Below, in pieces: positions 34,341-42,510 of a stretch of DNA of 64,000 nucleotides. A program made the translations under genes and the position numbers. This DNA is from Oligoflexales bacterium. Its GTDB lineage: Bacteria > Bdellovibrionota_B > Oligoflexia > Oligoflexales > RGVZ01. The notes under the pieces are model-generated. The model had not been told where the DNA came from, did no database searches, and saw nothing but the letters and a program-made list of their open reading frames with translations. Location: the NCBI GenBank assembly GCA_947494335.1, contig CANLUT010000001.1, forward strand, positions 1,109,649 through 1,173,648, written 5' to 3'. Within the stretch, counting starts at the first letter, position 1, and every line of letters starts with the position of its first letter.

Positions 34341-35516
34341 TCAGCCACCCGTTTGAGGTGGCGAGGGATCCGGTGCTGGCGCAGGCGGAGGTTGCGAACC
34401 CGCGCGTCCGGCGGGCGGCGCAAACGCACTGCAGGTTGATTTCTTCTCTTTAATGGCGGCAGCCAGCACTTGGCCCAGCTCTTTTCGAGCGGTCATATTT
34501 GAACAGTCGAATACTTTGTCTGTCGGAAATGCGGTGAAACTATTTTCTGCACCATCCACCCAGAACTTGATGACTTTCCTGGTGGCTGTTTCAACTGATC
34601 CATACATGTTCTTGGCACAAACTTTGAAAGCTGCAGCGGGCGCCGTCAGACAGAACGTCACGTCCTTATCGATAGCCACGCCCTGACAGCCTTGCATTGG
34701 CAACGGAATGCGGTCGGACGTCGACTGACTTGGCTTTCTGCCACCACCTGCCCCCATGCTCGACGGTTGCCCCTGACAGAGGTCACCTTGAACCTTGGAA
34801 CGCCCTTGCTGACGCTCTGCGTCAGATGGGCGGTACTCTTTTACGACTCCCGGCGCCATCGGCGGCTGACCAGGTTTACGCTCAAAATGTCCCATCGCAG
34901 CGACCATATCTTCGGGCTTCACATTTGGTCGAGCTGTCACCATACTGCCGACAACAGCCTGAGTCACGGTGGGCCCGAGTATCTCTGTTGGGTCAAAGTT
35001 TCCAGCCTCGTCAGTTGGCAAATTGGATTGCTCATCTTCAGGCAACGAGTTGAATATGCGAACATCCCCAGCGTTAGCCACAAGATTGTTGGCAAATGAC
35101 GCCACAGCGTTGCTAATGACTGACTCATCGAGGCTTGGAGCCACTTCGGCAATCTTCGTCACGGCATACTCTGTCAGATCACTAAACATCGCCGTTAGAT
35201 TTTCGAGGACGGTACCCGAATAACTGGTGTCTTCATCCAAACTAAGTAAACTTGTCAGCTCTTGCGCCTTGGTTTGGACGCTCGTGACCACGGAACTTTG
35301 CTGGGCATCACTGAGCCCAAGCTCCGACATAACTGACTTAAACGACTCCAAACTGGAGTTTACCGCATTCAAGAAAAGCTGCGTTGTCGTTGCGTTTTCA
35401 ACCGACTTTGAGCAGCTACTGCTGGTTAAACATTTCATCCATGATCCGCAGCCTTGCGTCATAGATAGCCCGGCTACTAGACTCAATCCAACTATTCCAC
35501 TTCTGATGAACCCCAT
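34341..35516 (-). CDS. Predicted lipoprotein with helical N-terminal part and Pro-rich tail
   Basis: 391 residues from ATG 35516, preceded by AAGGGGGTG; the frame extends to GTG 35531. The signal peptide ends in a lipobox, TQGCG. Two Cys (KCLTSSSC) follow, then about 130 residues of Ser/Thr/Glu-rich helices that may form a coiled stalk, then a region with Cys pairs (DLCQG, QGCQG, FCLTA, VCAK) and a Pro-rich end (PPPAPAPDPSPP). The C-terminal codons contain a GCCACC/GGTGGC inverted repeat at 34344-34362, which might aid termination in either direction. No family is recognised. Confidence 0.65.
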   Translation of the reverse strand: MGFIRSGIVGLSLVAGLSMTQGCGSWMKCLTSSSCSKSVENATTTQLFLNAVNSSLESFKSVMSELGLSDAQQSSVVTSVQTKAQELTSLLSLDEDTSYSGTVLENLTAMFSDLTEYAVTKIAEVAPSLDESVISNAVASFANNLVANAGDVRIFNSLPEDEQSNLPTDEAGNFDPTEILGPTVTQAVVGSMVTARPNVKPEDMVAAMGHFERKPGQPPMAPGVVKEYRPSDAERQQGRSKVQGDLCQGQPSSMGAGGGRKPSQSTSDRIPLPMQGCQGVAIDKDVTFCLTAPAAAFKVCAKNMYGSVETATRKVIKFWVDGAENSFTAFPTDKVFDCSNMTARKELGQVLAAAIKEKKSTCSAFAPPAGRAGSQPPPAPAPDPSPPQTGG

Positions 35517-35531
35517 ACTCACCCCCTTCAC

Positions 35532-36196
35532 CCGGTTTTGGGTCGGACGTCCCCCTCCTGAACCTTAAACATTCTTTTGGATCTGCTTCGCTTAAATGTA
35601 TAATTTTTAATCAGGCCACTTGTTTGTGATTATTTTTTAATCATACTTCGCCCTGTCAACCCCTGCTCTCGTTCAATATACCCGATGGATACATCTTAAC
35701 TACCTGTTTTTATTGATATTTTAGCCATTTCTGAATGCGTTCATTATACATCTGTATTTTGAACAAATAGGCTCAAATATAACCATTTGATATGATTTTG
35801 ATTATTAAATAAACAGCACCGCCAGTAAAACAATTGCTACGTGCTTTTTATTTATTCAGCAGCACCATTTTTGGCGTCGTTGTTTTGTGCATTTGTAAAA
35901 TTGCATATTTTTTGAACATTTAGACGTTTAGAACGGGCGAGGGGGGTCCAAAAATCGGGTAACCCCACGCAACCAGCAAGTAAAAGGCCAAAAAGTTCGG
36001 AGGGTATCCAAATTTCTCAAAAATGGGAGGCTTTCGATTTAATTCAATTTCAATGGGCAGCATAAAAATCGAAAGAGGTCGGGGACGCAAAAAAATTGGG
36101 CCATCGGACCTAATTCATTTCATTACTGAAATAAGTCGAATGACCCCAATTTAACCAAACGAAATAGGAAGGGTGGCAACAAATTAAAACTAAGAA
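35532..36196. repeat. Gene-free AT-rich region with imperfect inverted repeats
   Basis: 665 nt with no credible frame. The left part is a leader or promoter region for the lipoprotein gene at 35516. The right part (36000-36190) is packed with inverted repeats: CTTTCGATTT (36031-36040) with AAATCGAAAG (36066-36075), and an imperfect pair running from AAATTGGG (36093) to CCCCAATTT (36152). GAAATAGGAAGGGTGGCA at 36161-36178 resembles one arm of the palindrome at 23459-23520. This looks like decayed palindromic or REP-type repeats gathered downstream of the gene at 36197. Confidence 0.5.
35629..35659 (-). promoter_or_regulatory. Possible promoter of the 35516 lipoprotein gene
   Basis: A perfect TTGACA (35654-35659 on the minus strand) and AATAAT (35629-35634), with a 19-nt spacer, longer than ideal. 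It lies about 110 nt upstream of the start codon. Confidence 0.4.
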
Positions 36197-37189
36197 CTAG
36201 TCCAGCCAGAACATGCGCATACGCACATAATCGTGGATTAAGTTGTCCTCAATTGCACAGACGGAGCCCACAACATTTTTTTGCAATCCGTCACGCCAGT
36301 TGGATTCAGTTTCACGGCGCTTAGCCTCACAAGCTTCAAAGGTCGAATACTTCACGGACGTGAGATCTGTGGCCAATGGCTGCATCACGATACCAGCAGC
36401 GTAGAGGTAAACGGTGGATGTGTAGTTACTACCGCCACAAAAAAAGATTACCGACTGACCGTCCGCCCTCGAAAACACTTCCTGCATCACACTACGATTG
36501 TTTTCGCAGGCCTGTAGGCTCCTAAATTGGCCCTCACCATATTGCACAAGAGGCAATTTTTTGTCCGAATAATAGAACGCGTGCATCGTCGTTCTATTCT
36601 CAGACGTTTTGATTTTCACCTTCACATGTTGTGCACCATAAGCTCCTAAGGTTGTTTTTAAGGCCCCCTCAAACGCCGCGGGATCACCGTTCATTCCGTG
36701 ATAAAAATCTTTAGCGAGGTGATCTGGAGTCAGTTTAGGGGTTCCAAATCCATCAATACGCATGGTCCACACAGTCTCAAAATCCTCTCCACCGCGATCA
36801 AGGAAGCAATAGGCTAGCAGAGGCTCCAATCCAGTCGCTTGCTTAAAGGTTGCCAAGTCCTCATCGTAGTGGGCTGCGCAGTCTTCAGCAGAGTTGTAAA
36901 GCCCATGAACATAATCAAACTCATCATACGTAGAAACCAAGTTAGCTAAAGTTGGCTTTGCGTATTCTATGACCAAGTCAAATGTTCGCGAAGGATTCAC
37001 CTCGCACCCATGATTCAGAACGGTTGCTTCTGCCAATTGTGCGAACTTTGGCACAATCCATTGCTCCGAAGCCTGACAGCTCTGCTCCGTCGAGGCGATA
37101 CGCGGAAGCCTGTAAGTATGAATCTCAGCAATTGCAGGAGACGCTGTCAGAAATGCGAAAACTGTTGTCAAAAATGAGCGACGAATCAT
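36197..37189 (-). CDS. Exported protein of unknown function
   Basis: 330 residues with a clean signal peptide ending SPAIAE. The mature part has about ten Cys placed in similar settings: EQSCQASEQW, NSAEDCAAHY, SLQACENNRS and FEACEAKRRE, each a C-terminal helix cap within an x-A/S-x-x-C pattern, which suggests an internal fourfold repeat. It has no known domain. The ATG overlaps the stop of the upstream gene in ATGA, and GGAGG lies 7 nt upstream inside that gene, so the two are coupled. Both products are exported and could form one complex. Confidence 0.65.
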   Translation of the reverse strand: MIRRSFLTTVFAFLTASPAIAEIHTYRLPRIASTEQSCQASEQWIVPKFAQLAEATVLNHGCEVNPSRTFDLVIEYAKPTLANLVSTYDEFDYVHGLYNSAEDCAAHYDEDLATFKQATGLEPLLAYCFLDRGGEDFETVWTMRIDGFGTPKLTPDHLAKDFYHGMNGDPAAFEGALKTTLGAYGAQHVKVKIKTSENRTTMHAFYYSDKKLPLVQYGEGQFRSLQACENNRSVMQEVFSRADGQSVIFFCGGSNYTSTVYLYAAGIVMQPLATDLTSVKYSTFEACEAKRRETESNWRDGLQKNVVGSVCAIEDNLIHDYVRMRMFWLD

Positions 37190-38751
37190 TTGGAAACCTC
37201 CATGAGTTCAATAAAGCTATGGGACTGCATAGGTCGCAAAATCCCCTGATTTGGAACCTTTAACTTGATACCCTTTTTTGTTCGCATACCGACATAGGCA
37301 CCACCGGGACCGTCGGTATCAAGAGCAAACTTACCCGTAAAGGGATCAAAGGAAGTCTCCGAGAAAGGCTTTCTTGGAGATAAGTCTGAATACCATACAT
37401 TACCCTGGATGGTGAGCGGAGAAAACGGGTCTTTTGAGCTGGTAGCGCGGTCGGACATGGCAACGATCATGTCAACATTGAGCTTTCCATCACTGAAACC
37501 TCCAGCCAACTTAGTATCCAGTTTTGATGGATCAGATAGTAAAATACTCCCCGAAGAGGCGAGAGCAAAGCGACCAACGAAACCAAACCGACGGGAAAAC
37601 CAACGCCCCTCAGCAACACCGCCGCCAATCCTAGTGATGGTCAGAATCATGTCAGTTGTGTTGTCCGATCGATCGAAAACCAGCTCACCATCACCTTGGG
37701 TCAATGGTCTCGGGTCAAATTTAGTGTTGATTGATTCATCGGTTTCCGTGTGGCCACCGTACCGGATACTGGAAATAACTGACACAAGTCCAGCTGCACG
37801 TTCCGCATCAGTTCCTGAGGAGCTCGGGTAGGTCGTAACAGAAATACTCATGGGACGGTAAACATCCATGCGCTCTAGATGGACGAATCCCTTATAAACG
37901 CCGTCAACACCTTGTGCAGGGGCTCGATCATCAACCTTGATGGTCCACTGAGGACTACTGACTTTAAACTCCATAACGTCACCGCGGACACTCTCTCCAG
38001 AGGAGCGGTTGTAACGACACGTACCGCACGTAATTCCGCCGTCATCGATAGAGCACGGCATTGATCCGTAAGCGCCGTGAAAATCAATGTGCCCAGTAAA
38101 TATATCGTAGTCAGAATCGTGAAAAACTTTCGTGACGCAAGTACTGGCGCCTGTGGGGCAACCTGCTCCTCCGTTATCGCCAATTTGAGCCATGATAATG
38201 AACGGCGCAAAAGGGTCCGTTCTATTCGTAGCGATAGGGTGTGACGGACTTGATTGAATCTGAAGCCTCCGTCCAACACCTTCGCAAACACCTCTGTACT
38301 CGCCCCAAAGTCTTTGAACCAAAGGACGCTCAACTTTCACCGTATTTTGCTGCTGTAACTGAAGCTGCCCAACCACACCGAGAGCTGTTCTTAGCTTAGC
38401 CTCCAAGGCCTCGCCACGAAAGCCTTCCACAATAAAGTGTAATTCCCGCTCGGCCCCGTCAAAAACGAGAGTACCACTGGCTTTGTCGTAGACTACGTTT
38501 CTATATTCGTAACTAGCGTATTCATCGCTGTCAAAATTTCCAAAATAAAGCACCAACGTCGCGCGAAGCTTGATCGTTCGATCATCTTCACTCTCTTTTA
38601 TAAAGTCTAAACGTGCGGCCTGGTCTTGAGCGCGATGCTCGTGGCGTAGAAAACCGACAAAGCGACCGAACTCTGCCGACGCAAAGGCCCCATTCGTTGC
38701 CGCCGTACATGACGACCATAAAGCAAACATGAAAACCATTAGGTATCTCAT
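37186..38751 (-). CDS. Exported beta-rich protein of unknown function
   Basis: 521 residues with a signal peptide (MRYLMVFMFALWSSC, possibly a lipobox at SSC, or cleavage further on at AFASA). The mature part has many alternating strands; YKGFVHLERMDVYRP and a later TGKFALDTDGPGGAYVG are typical stretches. Three Cys pairs (GCPTGASTC, SMPC, TCGTC) lie mid-protein. No family is recognised. It is the first gene of a two-gene unit with the protein at 36197 and has its own promoter. ATG 38751 has AGAGGG just upstream. Confidence 0.65.
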   Translation of the reverse strand: MRYLMVFMFALWSSCTAATNGAFASAEFGRFVGFLRHEHRAQDQAARLDFIKESEDDRTIKLRATLVLYFGNFDSDEYASYEYRNVVYDKASGTLVFDGAERELHFIVEGFRGEALEAKLRTALGVVGQLQLQQQNTVKVERPLVQRLWGEYRGVCEGVGRRLQIQSSPSHPIATNRTDPFAPFIIMAQIGDNGGAGCPTGASTCVTKVFHDSDYDIFTGHIDFHGAYGSMPCSIDDGGITCGTCRYNRSSGESVRGDVMEFKVSSPQWTIKVDDRAPAQGVDGVYKGFVHLERMDVYRPMSISVTTYPSSSGTDAERAAGLVSVISSIRYGGHTETDESINTKFDPRPLTQGDGELVFDRSDNTTDMILTITRIGGGVAEGRWFSRRFGFVGRFALASSGSILLSDPSKLDTKLAGGFSDGKLNVDMIVAMSDRATSSKDPFSPLTIQGNVWYSDLSPRKPFSETSFDPFTGKFALDTDGPGGAYVGMRTKKGIKLKVPNQGILRPMQSHSFIELMEVSK

Positions 38752-38820
38752 AAACCCTCTACTTTACCGGACGCATCTAGGATTCTAGGCACGAAACTTG
38801 GACCGTCCGACCCCCTGCTT

Positions 38821-38848
38821 TCTATACCGCCACCACGACAGGGGTCAA
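38821..38848 (-). promoter_or_regulatory. Probable sigma70 promoter of the 38751 unit
   Basis: On the minus strand TTGACC (38843-38848), a 16-nt spacer and TATAGA (38821-38826), about 70 nt before the start codon. Confidence 0.6.
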
Positions 38849-38994
38849 CCCAACATTTTTCCTGTATCAGTATGATATTTTTGGTTTTTTTAAAATGTTA
38901 GAGTTTTTTCAACCGGCCAGCCCCCAATTTCTCTCGAAAAAACACCCCAGAGATCCCCGTGATACACTATTGAGTCCATGTCTTAAGGATACGC

Positions 38995-40512
38995 ATGCAG
39001 CTAAGAAAATCTGTCTTTTTCCCTCCGTATTTATCACTGGTTTTGGCTGTCGTGATGGCAATTGCCCTTCCTTCAGACTTCAAAGCTTTGATGACAAGTC
39101 TAAACGCTTGGGTCCTTCACACGTTCGGAACCCTATTTTTGCTCACTGGTCTTGGCCTTCTTATCGTCAGTATCTTGACCCTAATCTCTCCCCTTGGATC
39201 AGTGACAATAGGCGGCCCCGATGCAAAGCCGCGTCTTTCCCGCTGGCAGTGGTTCTCCATCAACTTGACCACATCCGTGGCCATAGGAATTTTGTTTTGG
39301 GGGTGCGCCGAGCCGATTTACCACCTGGAGACTCCTGCACCGTATGACTTGGTCAGCCCAGGCTCCGTCGAAGCGGCCCATCGCTCAATGGTGACGATGT
39401 TTCTGCATTGGACGCTTATTCCATACGCGATGTATGCCGTCCCAGCGGTTTTGTTCGCTTACGCGTTTTATAACTTAAATAAGTCTCACTGCCTTGGCTC
39501 GTTATTTTCACCCCTATTAGGTGACTCCAGAATTAGGCTCTTGGGTTATATTCTTAATCCTATTTGCCTCTTTGCACTGGCAACCGGCATGGCTGCATCC
39601 CTGGGTACAGGGCTACTAACCCTTTCGGGAGGCTTGGAACAATTAATCGGGATCCAAAAAACAAGCGTGACCTTGGCATTGATCGCTTTGACGATCGTTG
39701 GTGCATTTATCTGGTCATCCGTAAAAGGCCTTAATTCAGGTATCAGTAAGCTTGCCGCCTATAGTTCATGGACATTAATTGGCATTGTGGCATTCGTCTT
39801 TATCGCTGGACCGACACTTGTCATTGTCAACATGTTTACGGAGTCTTTTCCTCGCTTCCTGGCTGAACTTCCTATGAGGGCTCTTGCCGGAGGCAATCCA
39901 TTTACGCTCAGTTCCTGGAGTTATGATTGGACTGTTTTTTATTGGGCCGTTTGGATGGCATGGGCTCCAATCACTGCGATCTTTCTAGGTCAGATTGCTT
40001 ACGGCCGAACGATTCGGGATTTTTTATTGATGAATCTTCTTCTGCCGGCTCTGTTCAGTGCGATATGGATGGGTGTTTTTAGCGGCGTGACACTCCATCT
40101 TGAACTCACTCAGCACACTGGATTTTCGGGCATCATAAAGGCATCAGGAGCCGAGGCTGCATCGTACACAATGTTTCGCCAGCTCCCACTGGCCGGTCTT
40201 TTAATTCCTACTTTTGTCGTGATTTCGTTTCTCTCATTCGTCTCAGGGGCTGATGCAAACACGACGGCCATGGCTGCCATCAGCCAAAAGAATATGACTC
40301 AGACGAATCAAGAACCCTCTAACGCGCTCAAGATAGTCTGGGGTCTTTTGATCGGCATCGTCAGCTGGATCATGGTATCGCAAAGTGATCTTGACGGCAT
40401 TCGCATGCTTTCAAATCTCGGAGGACTACCCGTCTTATTTCTTGAGATGGGCTGTATTCTATCTCTCGCAAAACTCATTTGGGATTCATTTAAATCACTT
40501 GGACAAAAATAA
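38995..40512 (+). CDS. BCCT-family transporter (betaine/choline/carnitine type)
   Basis: 505 residues with about 12 membrane helices and very short ends. The family signature lies at FYWAVWMAWAPITAIFLGQI followed by AYGRTIRDFLLMN and LLPALFSAIWMGVFSG; the glycine-rich TM3 region is near GILFWGCAEPIYH. BCCT proteins bring in quaternary ammonium compounds for osmoprotection or as nutrients. The long charged C-terminal domain used for osmosensing in BetP is absent, so this is more likely a nutrient or proton-coupled transporter; the substrate cannot be stated. AAGGAT lies about 7 nt before ATG 38995. It is monocistronic, and the next 270 nt hold no gene. Confidence 0.9.
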   Translation: MQLRKSVFFPPYLSLVLAVVMAIALPSDFKALMTSLNAWVLHTFGTLFLLTGLGLLIVSILTLISPLGSVTIGGPDAKPRLSRWQWFSINLTTSVAIGILFWGCAEPIYHLETPAPYDLVSPGSVEAAHRSMVTMFLHWTLIPYAMYAVPAVLFAYAFYNLNKSHCLGSLFSPLLGDSRIRLLGYILNPICLFALATGMAASLGTGLLTLSGGLEQLIGIQKTSVTLALIALTIVGAFIWSSVKGLNSGISKLAAYSSWTLIGIVAFVFIAGPTLVIVNMFTESFPRFLAELPMRALAGGNPFTLSSWSYDWTVFYWAVWMAWAPITAIFLGQIAYGRTIRDFLLMNLLLPALFSAIWMGVFSGVTLHLELTQHTGFSGIIKASGAEAASYTMFRQLPLAGLLIPTFVVISFLSFVSGADANTTAMAAISQKNMTQTNQEPSNALKIVWGLLIGIVSWIMVSQSDLDGIRMLSNLGGLPVLFLEMGCILSLAKLIWDSFKSLGQK

Positions 40513-40780
40513 ATCACAGCTCATGGACGCCACAGATCAAGGCTAATGGCTCTAAATCACTCGATCTGCGGGATTACAGGGAGCACGATGCACATCGGGC
40601 TGTTTGCCAGCTCATCTTGGTCACTATTCTTGTGAAAACCTCATCCGAAAAAACAGGGCGTTAACGAACGACTGTTCAATTATTCGTCTTCCTTAATGCA
40701 TGGCATATGACTTGCTCACGATGGCCTGTTGCCGCAGGCATTTCAAATGAATCAATCATCACTAAGGAGATCTCATCACT

Positions 40781-41233
40781 ATGAAAACTTTAAAAAATAA
40801 ATTGATAAAAATTAAGAACATGGCACCGTTGGCCTTAGCGGGTTCAGCATTGCTCTCTCAAACAATTTTTGCAGCGGATATCACCTTAACAGGCGCACAA
40901 GCACAACAGTTAGCTCAAACGCTTCAACAGATTGGAGTTCAGTCATCACAGGATGAGCAAGGCGGCCGAGTTCTCCTCACCCGCGAAATTAATTGTACAC
41001 GCCAGGTCACCCAAAATGTCCAAACAGACTGTATGGTACATGAATACACGCAGGATATCCGCATTCAAACGCAAAGTGAACTCGCCAGTCAATTGTATCA
41101 GCAACTGCAAAGTGCCGGCGCACAGTACGACTCCGATACCCCGGAAGAAACTAAGGTCGGTGTTTATATGCTGAGCTGCTACCAGAGCCTTAGACCAGAC
41201 CAATCCCAATGCCAAGGCCAAGCGCACAACTAA
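40781..41233 (+). CDS. Small exported protein, Gln-rich
   Basis: 150 residues. The signal peptide is long and basic (MKTLKNKLIKIKN, then PLALAGSALLSQTIFAAD). The mature protein starts ITLTGAQAQQLAQTLQQIG, is rich in Gln and Ser, and has five Cys (INCTR, TDCMV, LSCYQ, QCQG), so disulphides are likely. A repeated pattern of LAQ/LAS and QLYQQLQSAGAQ indicates two related halves of about 45 residues. Unknown family. AAGGAG lies about 11 nt before the ATG. The triple DUF1036 gene follows after 36 nt, so an operon is possible. Confidence 0.65.
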   Translation: MKTLKNKLIKIKNMAPLALAGSALLSQTIFAADITLTGAQAQQLAQTLQQIGVQSSQDEQGGRVLLTREINCTRQVTQNVQTDCMVHEYTQDIRIQTQSELASQLYQQLQSAGAQYDSDTPEETKVGVYMLSCYQSLRPDQSQCQGQAHN

Positions 41234-41269
41234 CTTTCAGAGAAAAAAGAACAACGAAAGGAATCTCGT

Positions 41270-42463
41270 ATGCAATCAAAACTAACCCCAGTGTCCACCA
41301 TGGTCGGTGGTTTTTGGACGGCATTACTATTGTCAAATGCTGCCCATGCAGCAAGCGACACCAAATTAAATTTATGTAATGAGCATGAACAGAACCTCTA
41401 TGTTTCAGTAGCTTATGAGCCTGAGGCCGGATCCCCGTTTATGGCGCGCGGATGGTGGTCAATTCCGACCAAAGAGTGTTCTGAAATAAGTTTTCCTCTC
41501 GGATCAGATAAGATTTTACTCCATGCTGTTTCAGAGAATGGCGCACTACAATGGGTAGGTGATCAAAAACTCTGCGTTAACGTTTATGACAAATTTGATT
41601 TCGAGGACGCTGGTGCACAAAACTGTGCAGAAGAAGGCCTGGAGACCAGAGGCTTCAAAGAACTCTCCGTTTCAGCTCTGGCCTCTCTTGAACCTGGAGA
41701 AACTCCGACGTACAAGTTTTTGCCAAGCGATGCAGTCAAAAGTGGATCACTTGTTAAAATCTGTAACGATTCGTCCGAGGATGCCTACGTGTCATTTTCA
41801 CAAAAATCATCTGCGACTACGAGCACTCTCGTCGACGGCTGGTTTAAAATTCAACCATCAAAGTGTTACGAGACACTTCGAAGACCTTCGGCCAACGAAC
41901 TGCTCTTATTTGCTCAGTCCTCATCAGGCCACATGCGATGGAAAGGTGACGTCGCTCTTTGTACCGACGATTACGATGGATTTCAATTCACGGACGCCCA
42001 AAGCATGACATGTGACGGTGACAATCAGAGATGGCAGCGATTCCGTAAGATTGACATGACGTCGTCATCTACAGATTTTGAGTATCGTTTGCGCGGAGAA
42101 GATGCTCAGCCGGTTCGCTCTATTGTCAAAATCTGCAATACACGGAGCGAGAAACTGTACGTTGCCACAGCGTGGGATAACCTCGACTTTCCTGGTCAAG
42201 TGGTTTCCATAGGCTGGCTTAATTTAGAGCCAAATAAATGCTCTGACGACCTTGCAGTCAATGGTAATTCACTGTTGCTGTATGTTGACAAGGATGACGG
42301 CGAGGCGGTTATTTCTGGGACAACACAAGTATGCGTTAACCTAGAAGACGGCTTTGAATTCGGTAATTCTACCGCCATGAATTGTAGCGGTGAAGATCTC
42401 ACGAAACTCGGGTTTGCGTCTCAGCCAATTGCTGCCGGCGCAGTTCGCATCGACATACCTTAA
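41270..42463 (+). CDS. Exported protein with three tandem DUF1036 domains
   Basis: 397 residues with a signal peptide ending AAHAAS. Three copies of a DUF1036-like domain follow at about residues 33-135, 163-265 and 285-390. Each starts LNLCN or VKICN, then has a Tyr-Val strand (NLYVSVAY, DAYVSFSQ, KLYVATAW), a GWW/GWF/GWL turn, a xxKC (TKEC, PSKC, PNKC), and ends with LCVN/LCTD/VCVN...FxF and a last Cys. DUF1036 is usually a single small periplasmic domain of unknown role, so three in one chain is unusual. AAAGGA lies 6 nt before ATG 41270. A strong terminator follows. Confidence 0.8.
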   Translation: MQSKLTPVSTMVGGFWTALLLSNAAHAASDTKLNLCNEHEQNLYVSVAYEPEAGSPFMARGWWSIPTKECSEISFPLGSDKILLHAVSENGALQWVGDQKLCVNVYDKFDFEDAGAQNCAEEGLETRGFKELSVSALASLEPGETPTYKFLPSDAVKSGSLVKICNDSSEDAYVSFSQKSSATTSTLVDGWFKIQPSKCYETLRRPSANELLLFAQSSSGHMRWKGDVALCTDDYDGFQFTDAQSMTCDGDNQRWQRFRKIDMTSSSTDFEYRLRGEDAQPVRSIVKICNTRSEKLYVATAWDNLDFPGQVVSIGWLNLEPNKCSDDLAVNGNSLLLYVDKDDGEAVISGTTQVCVNLEDGFEFGNSTAMNCSGEDLTKLGFASQPIAAGAVRIDIP

Positions 42464-42476
42464 AAATCCTGTCCTT

Positions 42477-42505
42477 GGCGACTCATCCACGAGCGGTGAG
42501 TCGCC
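42477..42505 (+). terminator. Rho-independent terminator after the DUF1036 gene
   Basis: GGCGACTCA (42477-42485) pairs perfectly with TGAGTCGCC (42497-42505), followed by TCTTTCTATTT, 13 nt after the stop. Confidence 0.85.
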
Positions 42506-42510
42506 TCTTT

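Noticed and set aside
34692-35568. Overlapping plus-strand frames opposite the 34341 lipoprotein gene
   Set aside because: No start signals and composition of antisense shadow; the minus strand has signal peptide, lipobox and ribosome site.
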